Shown: positions 19,342-30,446, numbered from the stretch's first letter. The stretch is DNA of 64,000 nt from Saprospiraceae bacterium (GCA_016717655.1 JADKFC010000002.1:434001-498000); one strand, 5' to 3'. The notes: generated by a model from the sequence alone, not told the origin. A program made the numbers and translations.

Positions 19342-19938
19342 TCAATCGGGAATAAACTCACCTCCGGCCAGCTTGCCTTTTATTTTTTGTTTGATTTCAA
19401 TTCGTTTAAAATTCTGATCTGTCTCAAAGCCAATGCCATAGATGGTATCTCCCATCACTGGCCGGGTAATACGGATGAATTTTTCTGTATAGATTTTTTT
19501 CAGGTTTTCATCCCAGATGAGTTCAGAGGTTTGCAATTTATCTTCTACAGAGTTGTAAAACCGCACATTGCCTCTAACGGTCATTTTCCGTTTTTTAGGT
19601 TCCCTTATAGCTTCATCCGCCGTGAGCCATGACTCAGGCTTCCGGTTGATGTCCAAAAAAGTGATGAGGATGCCTTTTGGAAAAACATCTTTAGGGTCAT
19701 TGAGATCATTGTATCTTTCAATTATCGGGGCTTCAATGGTCAGTTTGACCAGGGCAGAATCACTGTAAATGATTTTTACCTTTTGGCCCACATCTTTTGA
19801 AACATCATATGCCTGGGTTATGGCTTTTACCTCATCCAGATCATTGGTACAGGCTTGCAGTAATAGAACTAAACATCCAAGGCCCAGCGCCTTATTCCAC
19901 CACTGTAACGTCACCGGAAAAAGCGATTTCAACATCAT
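19342..19938 (-). CDS. lptC: LPS export ABC transporter periplasmic protein LptC
   Basis: LptC links the inner-membrane LptBFG complex to LptA in lipopolysaccharide transport. The 198-residue protein has a lipoprotein-type signal (CLVLLLQAC) and a beta-jellyroll-like body (KLTIEAPIIERYN, WLTADEAIREPKKRKMTVRG, KIYTEKFIRITRPVMGDTIYG) characteristic of the Bacteroidota LptC group, which replaces the usual membrane helix with a lipid anchor. Its start overlaps the last 47 bp of the upstream CHU_C protein gene, a long overlap that suggests coupled translation, or that the true start is a little later. Confidence 0.85.
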   Translation of the reverse strand: MMLKSLFPVTLQWWNKALGLGCLVLLLQACTNDLDEVKAITQAYDVSKDVGQKVKIIYSDSALVKLTIEAPIIERYNDLNDPKDVFPKGILITFLDINRKPESWLTADEAIREPKKRKMTVRGNVRFYNSVEDKLQTSELIWDENLKKIYTEKFIRITRPVMGDTIYGIGFETDQNFKRIEIKQKIKGKLAGGEFIPD

Positions 19939-21988
19939 CCAAAAATTTTACAATGGCTATCCAGGTATATACTCCCGGATTTACTTTTCTTCCGTTGAAT
20001 TCACCCTTCCACCCTTCGTCGAGGTTGCGGATATCGAGATCAACACCTTTATACATCTTATTGCCCCATCGGTCATAAACTTCAAGCCTGGTCACAGATT
20101 TTACGGCCCTGCCTCCTTCTAATTTAAACAGGCCATTTGGACCTCCGTTGCCCACCTGGATAACGTTGGGGCTATACACGGGTCGCACAATGCGTACCCG
20201 GACCTGCACCTCATCGGTATCAGTACATCCATTTTCATCGGTGACCAACAGGGTATAGGTTTTGTCTTTTAAAGGAAGGATGCCGGTTGAAAACGAGTTG
20301 ACATCTTCTATGCTGTCTTTAGGCGACCAAAGCGGGGTGCCGGCTCCTGTGCCGGGTATATAGCTACCATTTAAGGTTGCATTTTCACCCAATTCAACTT
20401 CAATGTCAGGTCCTGCATCTGCTATGACTGGAGGGGGTTCAACCAAGATCAGGGGGACCGAATTGATGCAACCTTTCTGATCTCTGATGTAAAGGGTATA
20501 CGTTCCTGCCGCTAGACCCAAAAACCGGGGATTGGGTTGGAAGTTCACTGTATCCAGGCTGTACATATAGGTTGGAGCCCCTCTGATGCCTTGACCGGTA
20601 ATGGTGCCCGATTCTTCACCCGCGCAAGGTATTTCATTCACCAGACCCGCTACTTCGAGGGTGCTGGTATCTTTACAGCAGGGATTGATGAAAAAATCAA
20701 CCAGCTTGGTTACAGAACATCCACGGGTTGTGGTAACTGTGAGTGCTGTGGTTTTATTACCAAACGAAAAATAATTTACATCTACAGGCCCAAAATCCTG
20801 AGAAAAGCCGGGTATTGCGCCATCTCCAAAATTCCAGAAATAGCTGGTAATGGGGTCCGTATCTGATTCTGACTGATTGTTAAACGTAATCTCTTTGTCG
20901 CATTCAAATTTTTCCTGGGCAATGGCTTCATAGTCAACTTTAGGACCCAAAAAAGTGCCTGTACCTCCAAATTCTATTGAAAACCCAAGGCCAGATCGCG
21001 AAAAATTATTGACAATCAAAACATAAGATTTGCCCGCAACCATATCCAAGGCCCTTGCAAAATTATTTTGATTGGCCAGGGCACAACCGGCAGGTTCTTC
21101 AATATCGGTGTCGGTCAAGGACAAACCGGTGAGTCCATTGCACCTAACCCACTGACTAAGTGGCGCTACCCCTCCATTGGGGGCAACGTTGGCACCGGCT
21201 GCCATACACCGAATTTTGATTTTATTTCTACAATCGTCTATGCCATTGGGCAATTCATATACGGCGAAGTCAAGGTCATCAGTGATAAATTTAGTGTTGT
21301 CTTCACTGTTGTTTCCCGGTGTAAGTATAAAACTGAGAGTACCTGACTGGTCGCAGGTCCACTTATACCAAGAGGATTGAAACTCCGTGGTAATACAATT
21401 GCCGTTTTCTATTTCGTTGGTGTTGGTACCTGAGCCTGTTAGGCTGCTCACCACAAAAGGACTCTTATCGCACAAAACTACGGCCTTGTCACAATCGCTT
21501 TCGGGGGTTTTGACAGAGTTGAGCAGGTCTACACACAACCTAAAGGTACCCTCCTGGCCTACGTTGGACTCAACCATGATGTAGTATAGTCGGTTGAGTT
21601 TGAGTTTGTCATACAAAAACTCATCAGCATCATTGGATTTGCCGGGAGAACATTCTACAAATGAATTACAGGCTTCAAAGAGCAGGATTTTGGGACCCCT
21701 CATGGTTCCGTCTGCCCCACTGCTTAATACCCGGATGGAAACCGCGGGTTCGCTGGCAAAAAAACTAAACCAAACACCATTGGCAAATTTGGGCGATATA
21801 CAATTGTGGGGAAAAAGGGGATCAGCTGTTGCTCCTACATTGGTAAATTCGGCAGGAGACGAGCAATAATCAGAAACATTGGGTAGAAATTTTGCAAATT
21901 GACATTCATCATTGGAGGGTTGCGCCAGCAGAGCTGACGAAACCAGCGACAAAATGACAAAAATTACCGATTTTAAAATTTCTTTCAT
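19892..21988 (-). CDS. Secreted PKD-containing protein with gliding-motility (CHU_C) C-terminus
   Basis: This 698-residue protein has a signal peptide (MKEILKSVIFVILSLVSSALLAQ) followed by cysteine-bearing beta domains, a PKD domain (ITSYFWNFGDGAIPGF), an Ig-like part (YTLLVTDENGCTDTDEVQV) and a C-terminal CHU_C/type B T9SS sorting region (VYDRWGNKMYKG and NPGVYTWIAIVKF). It is therefore exported through T9SS and attached or released at the surface. The ATG at 21988 is preferred to the GTG at 21994. The stop lies inside the lptC start region. Role in adhesion or gliding is an inference from the family only. Confidence 0.88.
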   Translation of the reverse strand: MKEILKSVIFVILSLVSSALLAQPSNDECQFAKFLPNVSDYCSSPAEFTNVGATADPLFPHNCISPKFANGVWFSFFASEPAVSIRVLSSGADGTMRGPKILLFEACNSFVECSPGKSNDADEFLYDKLKLNRLYYIMVESNVGQEGTFRLCVDLLNSVKTPESDCDKAVVLCDKSPFVVSSLTGSGTNTNEIENGNCITTEFQSSWYKWTCDQSGTLSFILTPGNNSEDNTKFITDDLDFAVYELPNGIDDCRNKIKIRCMAAGANVAPNGGVAPLSQWVRCNGLTGLSLTDTDIEEPAGCALANQNNFARALDMVAGKSYVLIVNNFSRSGLGFSIEFGGTGTFLGPKVDYEAIAQEKFECDKEITFNNQSESDTDPITSYFWNFGDGAIPGFSQDFGPVDVNYFSFGNKTTALTVTTTRGCSVTKLVDFFINPCCKDTSTLEVAGLVNEIPCAGEESGTITGQGIRGAPTYMYSLDTVNFQPNPRFLGLAAGTYTLYIRDQKGCINSVPLILVEPPPVIADAGPDIEVELGENATLNGSYIPGTGAGTPLWSPKDSIEDVNSFSTGILPLKDKTYTLLVTDENGCTDTDEVQVRVRIVRPVYSPNVIQVGNGGPNGLFKLEGGRAVKSVTRLEVYDRWGNKMYKGVDLDIRNLDEGWKGEFNGRKVNPGVYTWIAIVKFLDDVEIAFSGDVTVVE

Positions 21989-22089
21989 ACCCACTTAAAC
22001 GTTTCACTTTTTCATTTGATCATTAAAAATACTAAAAAGATGCCTCAAATGTCGGGATTTAATGAAATAATAACGGTTTTTAAACCAAT

Positions 22090-23195
22090 ATGTCAAACGC
22101 TTTGCCAAAGTACCATCCAAAATTTTTAGGATTAAACGTTGAGATCGGGCTATTTTTGCAGAAATTCAACGGATTGAGGTTTTTCTTATCAGACACCATC
22201 ACCTTTCTAAAAAAGTTGTCGATCGCCAAGGTTTACAATGCCTTGCTGGTTATAACATCCTTTTACCTCACCCGGTGGACAAAAAAACCAAAGGTGTGGG
22301 GCCTGCCTTTTTCATTGTCTTTTGAGCCTACTACGGCCTGTAATTTGAGGTGTCCAGAATGTCCAAGTGGGTTGAGGTCTTTTACCAGGCCTACAGGCAA
22401 CCTTAAAGCTGATTTTTTTAGGTCCAGCATCGATCAGTTGCATGACCGGTTGATGTACCTTATTTTTTATTTTCAGGGTGAGCCTTACATCAATCCATCT
22501 TTTCTGGATATGGTTCAATTTGCACATGAAAAAAAAATCTATACCATAACATCTACCAATGGGCATTTTTTAAGCCCTGAAAATGCAGAAAAGACCATTC
22601 GATCTGGTCTTGACAGGCTCATTATTTCGGTGGATGGCACCACCCAGGATACCTATGAACAATACCGCATCGGAGGAAAGCTCGAACAAGTGCTGGAGGG
22701 CGCGCGAACCATGGTAGCCATGAAAAAAAAGCTAAAATCGAAGACCCCCACCTGATTTTCCAGTTTCTGGTGGTAAAGCCCAACGAACACCAAATACCAG
22801 AGATTTATAGGTTGGCCAAAGAAATTGGTATCGACGAGGTAAAACTAAAATCGGCCCAGGTGTACGATTATAAGAATGGCAACGATTTGATACCAAGCTT
22901 AGAAAAATATGCAAGGTATAAGCAGACTACAGATGGCAAATGGTCAGTAAAACATGAGCTGGTCAACGCCTGCTGGAAGATGTGGCATTCCTGCGTTATA
23001 ACGTGGGATGGAGTGGTAGTGCCTTGTTGTTTTGACAAAGATGCTACCCACCAATTGGGTGATTTGAAAGAGGTCGGATTTAAGGAGATTTGGCACAGTG
23101 ATGCTTATGATCAGTTCAGGAAAAAACTGCTCAAAGGTCGGGAGGAAATAGATATATGTACCAATTGCACAGAAGGTTGCAGCGTTTTTTATTGA
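22090..23195 (+). CDS. Radical SAM/SPASM domain protein (frameshifted)
   Basis: The protein carries the radical-SAM cluster motif CNLRCPEC (Cys84, Cys88, Cys91) after a hydrophobic N-terminus, and a C-terminal SPASM-type region with many cysteines (CWKMWHSC, VVPCCFD, CTNCTEGC). The first frame stops at 22755; adding one C to the C5 run at 22746-22750 gives KTPHLIFQFLVVKP and joins both parts into 368 residues. Such enzymes use S-adenosylmethionine and auxiliary Fe-S clusters to modify peptides or other substrates. No precursor peptide was seen nearby. The glycosyltransferase gene begins 1 bp after its stop, so the pair is co-transcribed, perhaps in surface glycan or glycolipid synthesis. Confidence 0.85.
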
Positions 23196-23196
23196 G

Positions 23197-24305
23197 ATGA
23201 GTGAGATACGACCATTAAAAATAGGCTTTGATGCCAAGAGATTGTTTCTCAATGATACGGGATTGGGCAATTATAGCAGAACGTTGGTAAAGAACATGAT
23301 GAAGCTTTATCCTCAGCATGAATATCACTTGTTTACCCCATCCATCAGGGAAACTAGTGAAACCCAGATTTTTTTAAATGGAGATTGCCATATCCATACA
23401 CCAGGTAAATTTGAGATTAAAGCAGTTTGGCGTTCAAGGGGCATGAGTAAGACCATCAACGCAATGAAGTTAGATGTCTATCACGGCCTCAGTCATGAAC
23501 TACCCTCAGGTATATCCACTGCCACCCGTACTGTAGTGAGTATGCACGATTTGATCTATGAGATCTATCCCCAATTTTTCCCTTGGTACAACCGCTGGGT
23601 CTACCGCTGGAAGTACAAAACCTCATGTAAAAAGGCAAATCATGTTATAGCCATCAGCGAAGCGACTCGCAAAGACTTAATATCCAGGTATCACCTGGAT
23701 GAAAAACAGGTTTCTGTCGTTTACCAAAGTTGTGGCGACTATTTTATGCCCCGCCAGAGAAGCAAGCAAAAGAAACACTTTTTGTACGTTGGTACCATTG
23801 AGGAACGAAAAGGACTGCTCAACGCCGTCCATGCCTATGCCCAGCTTCCGAAGGAGTTTCAGATACCGTTTCTTGTAGTTGGCAGTGGAAGTACCTATGC
23901 CGAGGAAGTAAAAAGGCAATACAGTATTATGACATAGAAAAACAATTTCAGTTTTTGGGAAAACTCAAAAACGAGGAAATAGCTGATCTATACCACGATG
24001 CTCTCGCACTAATTTTGCCTTCTGTTTATGAAGGATTTGGTATTCCGATAGCAGAATCCCTCTTTACAGGTACGCCTGTAATTACCTCTCCTTTCTCAGC
24101 ACTTCCAGAGGCTGCAGGGCCTGGGGGCATACTAGTAGATCCTTCTCATCATGAGGCCTTAGCCGACTGCATGAAACAGATGTTTATTCCTGAAATATGG
24201 CAAAAACTATCAGATGAGGGATCTATGTATGTACATACCCACTTCACTGCACAGGCTACTGCTGCACAGTTAAACGGCCTTTACCAAAAGCTGAAGGACT
24301 ATTAA
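23197..24305 (+). CDS. Glycosyltransferase family 4 / group 1 (frameshifted)
   Basis: This is a GT-B fold glycosyltransferase: the N-terminal half (GLGNYSRTLVKNMMKLYPQH, YHGLSHELPSG) and the C-terminal donor-binding half (FLYVGTIEERKGL, LPSVYEGFGIPIAESLFTGTPV) match group 1 enzymes that transfer sugars from nucleotide donors. The EGFGIPIAE stretch includes the conserved nucleotide-sugar Glu. As read, the frame breaks at 23937; one extra A in the A5 run at 23910-23914 gives VKKAIQYYDIEKQFQFLGKL and restores 369 residues. It follows the radical SAM gene by 1 bp. Its stop codon overlaps the convergent marR stop. The acceptor is unknown. Confidence 0.88.
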
Positions 24306-24757
24306 AGTCCTGCGCTTAGGATATCGAGTGCGCTAGTAAAAGCTGAAAGCTTAGAACCCAATGTACCAAAGAATTGGTTGTCGTACTGTTCTACGCGTTT
24401 GCTAACTTTTTTGTAAAGAGCTTTACCGTCTTTTGTGATGGTAACGTGTTTTGCCCTTGTGTCAACTTCATGACCTACCCTGTGGATAAAACCTTTTTGT
24501 TCCAATGAACGCAATACTTTTGATGTCATCATTGTATTGGCGTTGGCATGGTCTGCCAAAGATTTTTGGGTAAGTTGATCATAACTGTCACCCAATTGAA
24601 CAATTGCCTCAAGCAAAATGTACTGAACGTGTGTAAGGTCATATTCCTTCAACACTGAGTTAAGTCCTCTTTGCCATTGATTGGATAATTGCCAGAGAGC
24701 GAATCCTTTGTTTTCTGGTTGTTGGGTGTCTACCACTTTTGACTTCTTGTTAGCCAT
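24302..24757 (-). CDS. MarR family transcriptional regulator
   Basis: This 151-residue winged-helix regulator has the MarR core: helices around LTHVQYILLEAIVQLG, the recognition helix ADHANANTMMTSKVLRSLEQKGF, and the wing with a conserved DTRAKHVTIT. MarR proteins are dimeric repressors that respond to small ligands. Its stop overlaps the glycosyltransferase stop tail to tail. A good promoter (24821-24851) lies about 60 bp upstream. The target genes are unknown; autoregulation is usual in this family, but no clear palindrome was seen. Confidence 0.9.
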   Translation of the reverse strand: MANKKSKVVDTQQPENKGFALWQLSNQWQRGLNSVLKEYDLTHVQYILLEAIVQLGDSYDQLTQKSLADHANANTMMTSKVLRSLEQKGFIHRVGHEVDTRAKHVTITKDGKALYKKVSKRVEQYDNQFFGTLGSKLSAFTSALDILSAGL

Positions 24758-24820
24758 GTAAGATTGCTGTTTTATTTTTTAATAAAAGAGATTAGCAATT
24801 TGTACATTTCATCCGAACTG

Positions 24821-24851
24821 CAAATATACATATAATATTTTTACTGTGCAA
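24821..24851 (-). promoter_or_regulatory. Putative sigma-A promoter for marR
   Basis: On the minus strand a TTG (24851-24849) is followed after 20 bp by TATATTTG (24828-24821), fitting the Bacteroidota TTG/TTTG-N19-21-TAnnTTTG pattern. The leader to the marR ATG would be about 57 bases. Confidence 0.55.
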
Positions 24852-24897
24852 TAGTCATTCAAATTCTTTTGGTTATCGGTTTTACTTATAATCACAA

Positions 24898-26142
24898 TTA
24901 ATATCTATCTACCCTGAATTTATCGATTTTCAGCATGGTTTTGCCATTTTCCACCAAATCCGACACCACACTGCCTGTACCCGCCGCCATGGAGACTCCC
25001 AGCATGGCGTGGCCGCCGGCCAGGGTGACATTGTCGTATTTTTGACTCTTGCCCAGGTAGGGAAGTCCATCCGGGCTTACCGGACGCAAGCCACACCAAA
25101 GCTGTTCTTTGGGCGGCAAAACAAAATCAAAAGAGGTGAAGTTTTTTCTCACTGCATTTATAATAGCCTGAACTCTAGGGATATATATATTGTGATTGAT
25201 ACCACTCAACTCCATGGTACCGCCCACCCTCAGGTCGGCGCCAAACGGGGTCAGCGCTACCCTATCGTCTACCAGGATGGCGGGACGACTCAGGTTGTGG
25301 GCTAGATTAGTGAAAGTAGTGCTATACCCTTTGCCGGGCTGTAACAACATTTTATGTCCCATCTTTTGTACCACCTCGGGTAACCACGAACCTGCTGCTA
25401 CAACGAGTTGATCTACAGGGTATTGGACTCCATTTTGATCCTTCAACGAACGAATGGACCGTCCTGCTGTATCAAAATCAGTAATTTGAGTGTTAAATTT
25501 AAACTCAACACCCCTGTCAGTCAATGCCTTACGCAAAGAATGCACCCATTTGCCCGGGTGGAGGTGGGCATCAATGGGATAAAAAACAGCCCCCAAAGAG
25601 GTGACACCCAATTCGGGCTCTCTTCGTCGAAGTTCTTCTCCATCCAAAATTTCTGTTTCTATGCCCAGTTTTTTTGCATGCCCGGCCATGTGAATCTCGT
25701 GCTTTTCAGTCTCAGACTTGCGGTACATCATATAACAACCCTTTAGGGTCAAATCAAAGTTATTACCCAGTTCCGAAGCCATTTCTATGGTCTTGGTCCG
25801 GCTGAAATGGAGGAGATCATTCAAAGCAGGTGCATTCTCCGCCACCTTTGTACTGGTTGAGCTTCGCCAAAAATGGTAGGCCCATTTCATAAGATCAGCA
25901 TCCAGTCGGGGTTTAATATAAAACGGACTTACAGGATTAAGCATAAATTTGAGGCCCTGGGTGACTATGCCTGGAGAAGCAAGGGGGATAAAATGACTGG
26001 GCGACAAATAACCCATGTTGCCAAATGAACAACCATCGCTGCCATCCCCTTTTTCAAAAACTACAATCTGATGCCCTTTTTGGGCCAGGTACCAGGCAGA
26101 ACAGAGCCCAATTACCCCACTACCAATAATTCCTACTTTCAT
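24898..26142 (-). CDS. FAD-dependent D-amino-acid dehydrogenase-like oxidoreductase (DadA-like)
   Basis: This 414-residue flavoprotein begins MKVGIIGSGVIGLCSAWYLA, the dinucleotide-binding GxGxxG motif, followed by VVFEKGD with the Glu that binds the FAD ribose. The C-terminal part (LWCGLRPVSPDGLPYLG, TLAGGHAMLGVSMA) matches the DAO/DadA family, which oxidises D-amino acids or related amines such as cis-4-hydroxy-D-proline. No proline racemase gene is adjacent, so the substrate stays open. A TATATTTG at 26229-26222 on the minus strand, about 80 bp upstream, could be its -7 box, but no -33 match is present. Confidence 0.88.
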   Translation of the reverse strand: MKVGIIGSGVIGLCSAWYLAQKGHQIVVFEKGDGSDGCSFGNMGYLSPSHFIPLASPGIVTQGLKFMLNPVSPFYIKPRLDADLMKWAYHFWRSSTSTKVAENAPALNDLLHFSRTKTIEMASELGNNFDLTLKGCYMMYRKSETEKHEIHMAGHAKKLGIETEILDGEELRRREPELGVTSLGAVFYPIDAHLHPGKWVHSLRKALTDRGVEFKFNTQITDFDTAGRSIRSLKDQNGVQYPVDQLVVAAGSWLPEVVQKMGHKMLLQPGKGYSTTFTNLAHNLSRPAILVDDRVALTPFGADLRVGGTMELSGINHNIYIPRVQAIINAVRKNFTSFDFVLPPKEQLWCGLRPVSPDGLPYLGKSQKYDNVTLAGGHAMLGVSMAAGTGSVVSDLVENGKTMLKIDKFRVDRY

Positions 26143-26328
26143 TTTTACCTTGTTTCTTGGTTTGTAAACCTCCTGGAATTTGATTCTAACAAAATCCTAA
26201 ATAAGTCTTTTAGATAATGGCCAAATATATAACTAATATTTTTCATTTTTAAGAATATAATACCAAAAATGAGTCAATCTAAGTCCAAATTTTTCTACGG
26301 TCTTCCTATGGCTGTTGATGCGTAAAAC

Positions 26329-26359
26329 TTTGATAATCTTGACCTGTTTATTACTTTTG
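26329..26359 (+). promoter_or_regulatory. Near-consensus Bacteroidota sigma-A promoter for the Nudix-icmF cluster
   Basis: TTTG at 26329-26332 is followed after exactly 19 bp by TACTTTTG at 26352-26359, matching both boxes and spacing. Transcription would begin about 26366, roughly 20 bases before the Nudix ATG at 26385. This is the best promoter match seen in the window. Confidence 0.72.
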
Positions 26360-26384
26360 TTGCTGTATCAACTCACCATAGTGA

Positions 26385-27012
26385 ATGGACATTCAATTTA
26401 TTGAACGCCTTGAAAGAGAATTAGAAGAGGAGCTCCCGGGGCGGGAGGCACAATTTCTTATGGCTCCTATGGAGCGACAGCAAAATTTTGAAATTCCTGA
26501 TTCCCATGTGCTTGCCTGTGTGGTAGCTTTGATTTTTCCTAAAAAGAAAGATTGGCATGTCGTTTTAATAGAGCGGGTGAGTGACAATCCCAATGACCAT
26601 CATGCCGGTCAACTCAGTTTTCCGGGGGAAATTTGAGGAAAAAGATTATAGTTACCAGGATTGCGCGCTGAGAGAAGCTGAAGAAGAAATTGGCATCAAT
26701 GCCTCTGATGTGGGTGTAATTGGAGAGCTGAGTTCCATTTACATCCCCGTAAGCAATTTTCTCATTTATCCTTTTGTAGGATTTATGGGTGAAGATCCCG
26801 AGTTCACCATTCAGCGCAATGAGGTACAGAACATCATTGAAGTGCCACTAAAACACTTTCTAGATGGAAAAAATAAGAAAAAAACCGATATCGATATAAG
26901 AGGAGGCATCCTTAAAGATGTTCCCTACTACGACATCAACAACCAGGTGTTGTGGGGGGCTACAGCTATGATCATGAGCGAATTTGAGCAGGTGATCAGA
27001 AAGATCATTTGA
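26385..27012 (+). CDS. Nudix hydrolase, CoA-pyrophosphatase-like (frameshifted)
   Basis: The Nudix box is readable across the break: LSFPGG then KFEEKDYSYQDCALREAEEEIG, with the metal-binding REAEEE. The upstream part, SHVLACVVALIFPKKKDWHVVLIERV, fits CoA-diphosphatases (NudL/YeaB, Nudt7-like) that hydrolyse CoA or acyl-CoA. As read, the first frame ends at 26636 inside the G5A3 run (26624-26631); two bases are missing there, and restoring them gives 209 residues, a normal size. The gene ends 44 bp before the acyl-CoA mutase start and shares its promoter, which supports a CoA-thioester link. Confidence 0.85.
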
Positions 27013-27056
27013 CGGTAGTATTTTTTGCATACACCAGCCTAACCAAATATATTTAC

Positions 27057-30000
27057 ATGGAAGCCACAGCTTACGAAACCAAGAATAAAATTCGCATTGT
27101 AACAGCGGCATCGCTTTTTGACGGCCATGATGCGGCCATCAACATCATGCGCAGAATTCTGCAAAAATCTGGCGCTGAAATCATTCACCTCGGTCACAAC
27201 CGGTCTGCTCTTGAAATAGTGGATGCAGCCATCCAGGAAGATGCCCAAGCCATTGCCATAACCTCTTACCAGGAGGACACAATGAGTTTTTTAAATACAT
27301 TTACGACTTGTTGCGTGAAAAAGGGTGCGGTCATATTCGCATCTTTGGTGGAGGGGGTGGCACTATCCTACCCGATGAAATAGCAGACCTACACGCCTAT
27401 GGCATTACTCGCATCTATGCACCTGATGATGGTCGACAAATGGGTCTGCAGGGAATGATCAATGACCTTTTGTCCAAATGCGATTATCCTACCGGTAAAA
27501 TTCTCAACGGTGAAGCAGGAAAAACGCTGGGCATGAACAAGGCTGAAATAGCGCGCTTTATTTCATCTATTGAAAATTATCCAGAAGAAAATCAAAATGC
27601 CATCACCAGTATTTCCAGTCAGGCAGGTCTAAGTACTACTCCTGTATTGGGTATCACCGGGACAGGGGGCAGTGGTAAATCGAGCATGGTAGATGAATTG
27701 GTGCGAAGATTTCTCATTGATTTTAGCGATAAAAAAATAGCCATTGTTTCGGTAGACCCATCTAAGAGGAAGACGGGAGGCGCTCTGCTGGGTGACCGCA
27801 TCAGGATGAACGCCATCAATAACGAAAGGGTGTATATGCGTTCGCTCGCAACCAGGCAATCCAATCTGGCCTTATCGAGGTACGTCAAAGACACCGTCAA
27901 TATTCTCAAAGCCAGTGGCTACGATCTCATTTTATTGGAAACTTCAGGTATTGGCCAAAGTGATACAGAAATCATTGACCACTCCAATGTAGCACTGTAT
28001 GTAATGACACCAGAATATGGGGCAGCTTCTCAATTGGAAAAGATCGACATGCTCGACTTTGCCGATGTCATTGCCATCAACAAATTTGATAAAAAGGGTG
28101 CCCTCGATGCACTGAGGGATGTCAAAAAACAATATCAACGCAACCACGACCTATGGTCAAGCGATCCGGAAACCATGCCCGTTTATGGCACCATTGCATC
28201 ACAATTTAATGATCCGGGAACCAACCGACTTTATGCACACATCATTCAATTGTTGAATAAAAAGTGCAATGCGGGCTTCCAATCCAAATTATTTGTGGAC
28301 CAGGCAGAGAGTGAAAAAATTTACATCATCCCTCCACACAGGGTGAGGTATTTGTCAGAAATATCAGAAAATAATCGCAAATACGATCAATGGCTGAAGG
28401 ATCAAAGTCAGCTGGCATCCAGAATTTATGCCCTTGACAAAGTAAGTCAGGAAAAAAATATTGAAGGCAAAGATGCCCTGCAGACCCTGGCACAAAACCT
28501 GAGACAAGACCTCGACGGAGAATGCCTGAGGTCCCTTGAATCATGGCCTGAAAAAGTAAAATCGTACACCGGTGATGAATATGTATACGAGGTAAGGGGC
28601 AAAAAACTATCCGTGCCTACTTTTACAACATCATTGTCAAAAAATAAGATACCCAGGGTGAGTTTACCCAAGTTTCAGGACTGGGGAGATTTGTTGAGGT
28701 GGATGGGCCAGGAAAATGTACCGGGAGAATTTCCCTTTACGGCCGGTGTATTTCCATTCAAAAGAAAAGGAGAAGATCCTACCCGTATGTTTGCCGGTGA
28801 AGGCTGCCCGGAGAGGACCAATAAACGTTTTCACTACGTATCACTTGACATGCCAGCAAAGAGGCTGTCAACCGCCTTCGATTCGGTAACATTGTACGGA
28901 GAAGATCCTGATCACAGACCCGATATATATGGAAAGATAGGCAATAGTGGCGTAAGTGTATGTTGCCTGGATGATGCCAAAAAATTGTACTCAGGCTTTG
29001 ATTTGTGTGACCCTGCCACTTCTGTTTCTATGACCATCAATGGGCCTGCCGCAACGGTCTGTGCCTTTTTTATGAATGCCGCCATAGATCAGCAGTGTGA
29101 GATTTATATCAGAGCGCATCAAATGGAACACTTGGTCGAAGCAGCATTGGCAGCTAAGTATGATCAAAAAGGACTGGCCCGCCCTGTTTACCACGGTGAT
29201 ATTCCTGCCGGAAACAATGGCTTGGGGCTGATGTTGCTGGGTATTACCGGTGATGAAGTTTTGCCGGCAGATGTGTACCAAACATTGAAGGCAAAGGCCT
29301 TGTGTTCTGTTCGTGGTACGGTACAGGCAGACATTCTCAAAGAAGACCAGGCCCAGAATACCTGTATTTTTAGTACTGAATTTTCGCTGCGTTTGATGGG
29401 AGATATGCAGCAGTACTTTATCCATCACGATGTTCAGAATTTTTATTCCGTTTCGATCAGTGGTTATCACATTGCAGAGGCAGGGGCAAACCCCATTTCG
29501 CAGCTGGCTTTTACCCTGTCCAATGGATTCACCTATATTGAATACTACCTTTCAAGGGGTATGCACATCGATGATTTTGCACCCAATCTTTCCTTCTTTT
29601 TCTCCAATGGAGTAGATCCGGAATATGCTGTGATTGGCCGTGTAGCAAGGAGATTGTGGGCAAAGGCCATCAAAAACAAATACGGTGGCAATGATCGTTC
29701 CCAGAAGCTCAAGTACCATATTCAAACCTCTGGCAGATCATTGCACGCCCAGGAAATTTCGTTCAACGACATCCGTACTACCCTACAGGCCTTGTATGCC
29801 ATCTATGACAATTGCAATTCGCTGCACACCAATGCCTATGATGAAGCCATTACCACACCAACAGAGGAAAGTGTGCGCAGGGCCGTGGCCATCCAGCTCA
29901 TCATCAACCACGAACTGGGCATGGCGAAGAACGAAAATCCGCTGCAAGGCGCTTTCATTATCGAAGAACTCACAGATCTGGTTGAAGAAGCAGTTTTGTT

Positions 30001-30412
30001 GGAATTTGACCGCATTACAGAGAGAGGAGGTGTATTAGGAGCCATGGAAAGCATGTACCAGAGGGGTAAAATCCAGGAAGAGTCGCTTTATTATGAAACC
30101 CTGAAACACACCGGTGAGTACCCAATCATTGGGGTCAACACCTTCCTTTCGAAAGAGGGTTCCCCTACCATAGTGCCAGGTGAAGTCATCAGAGCTACAG
30201 AAGAAGAGAAGCTGAGACAGATACAAATTTTGAAAAATCTGCAGCAAGCCAACGCTTCCAGGTCTAAGGCCGATCTGAACCATTTACAACTGGCTGCTGT
30301 TAAAAATCAGAATTTGTTTGAAGTACTGATGGAAACTGTTAAATGCTGCAGTCTGGGAGAAATCACCCATGCACTTTATGAAGTGGGCGGTCAGTACAGA
30401 AGAAATATGTAA
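27057..30412 (+). CDS. icmF: Fused isobutyryl-CoA/methylmalonyl-CoA mutase with G-protein chaperone (frameshifted)
   Basis: IcmF fuses a B12-binding domain, a MeaI-type GTPase chaperone and a mutase TIM barrel in one chain. Seen in order: B12 domain with DGHDAAI (about residues 20-140), P-loop GTGGSGKSS and NKFD of the GTPase (about 190-400), a linker, and the mutase domain (about 550-1100, with FPFTAGVFPFKR and ISGYHIAEAGANP). It rearranges the carbon skeleton of acyl-CoAs using adenosylcobalamin. The first frame breaks at about 27272-27276; one extra G gives SYQGGHNEFFKYIYDLL and a 1118-residue protein, the usual IcmF length. The ATG at 27057 is chosen because the B12 domain starts there. 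It is preceded by the Nudix gene and followed by a Crp-type regulator. Confidence 0.93.
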
Positions 30413-30446
30413 ATTGCATTTTAACTACTAAATCCATATAGTATCC

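Noticed and set aside
14668..30412. True pseudogenes or programmed frameshifting in tetR, the radical SAM, glycosyltransferase, Nudix and icmF genes
   Set aside because: The breaks are at plain homopolymers without a slippery heptamer plus pseudoknot, and too many unrelated conserved genes are hit in the same way; consensus error is simpler.
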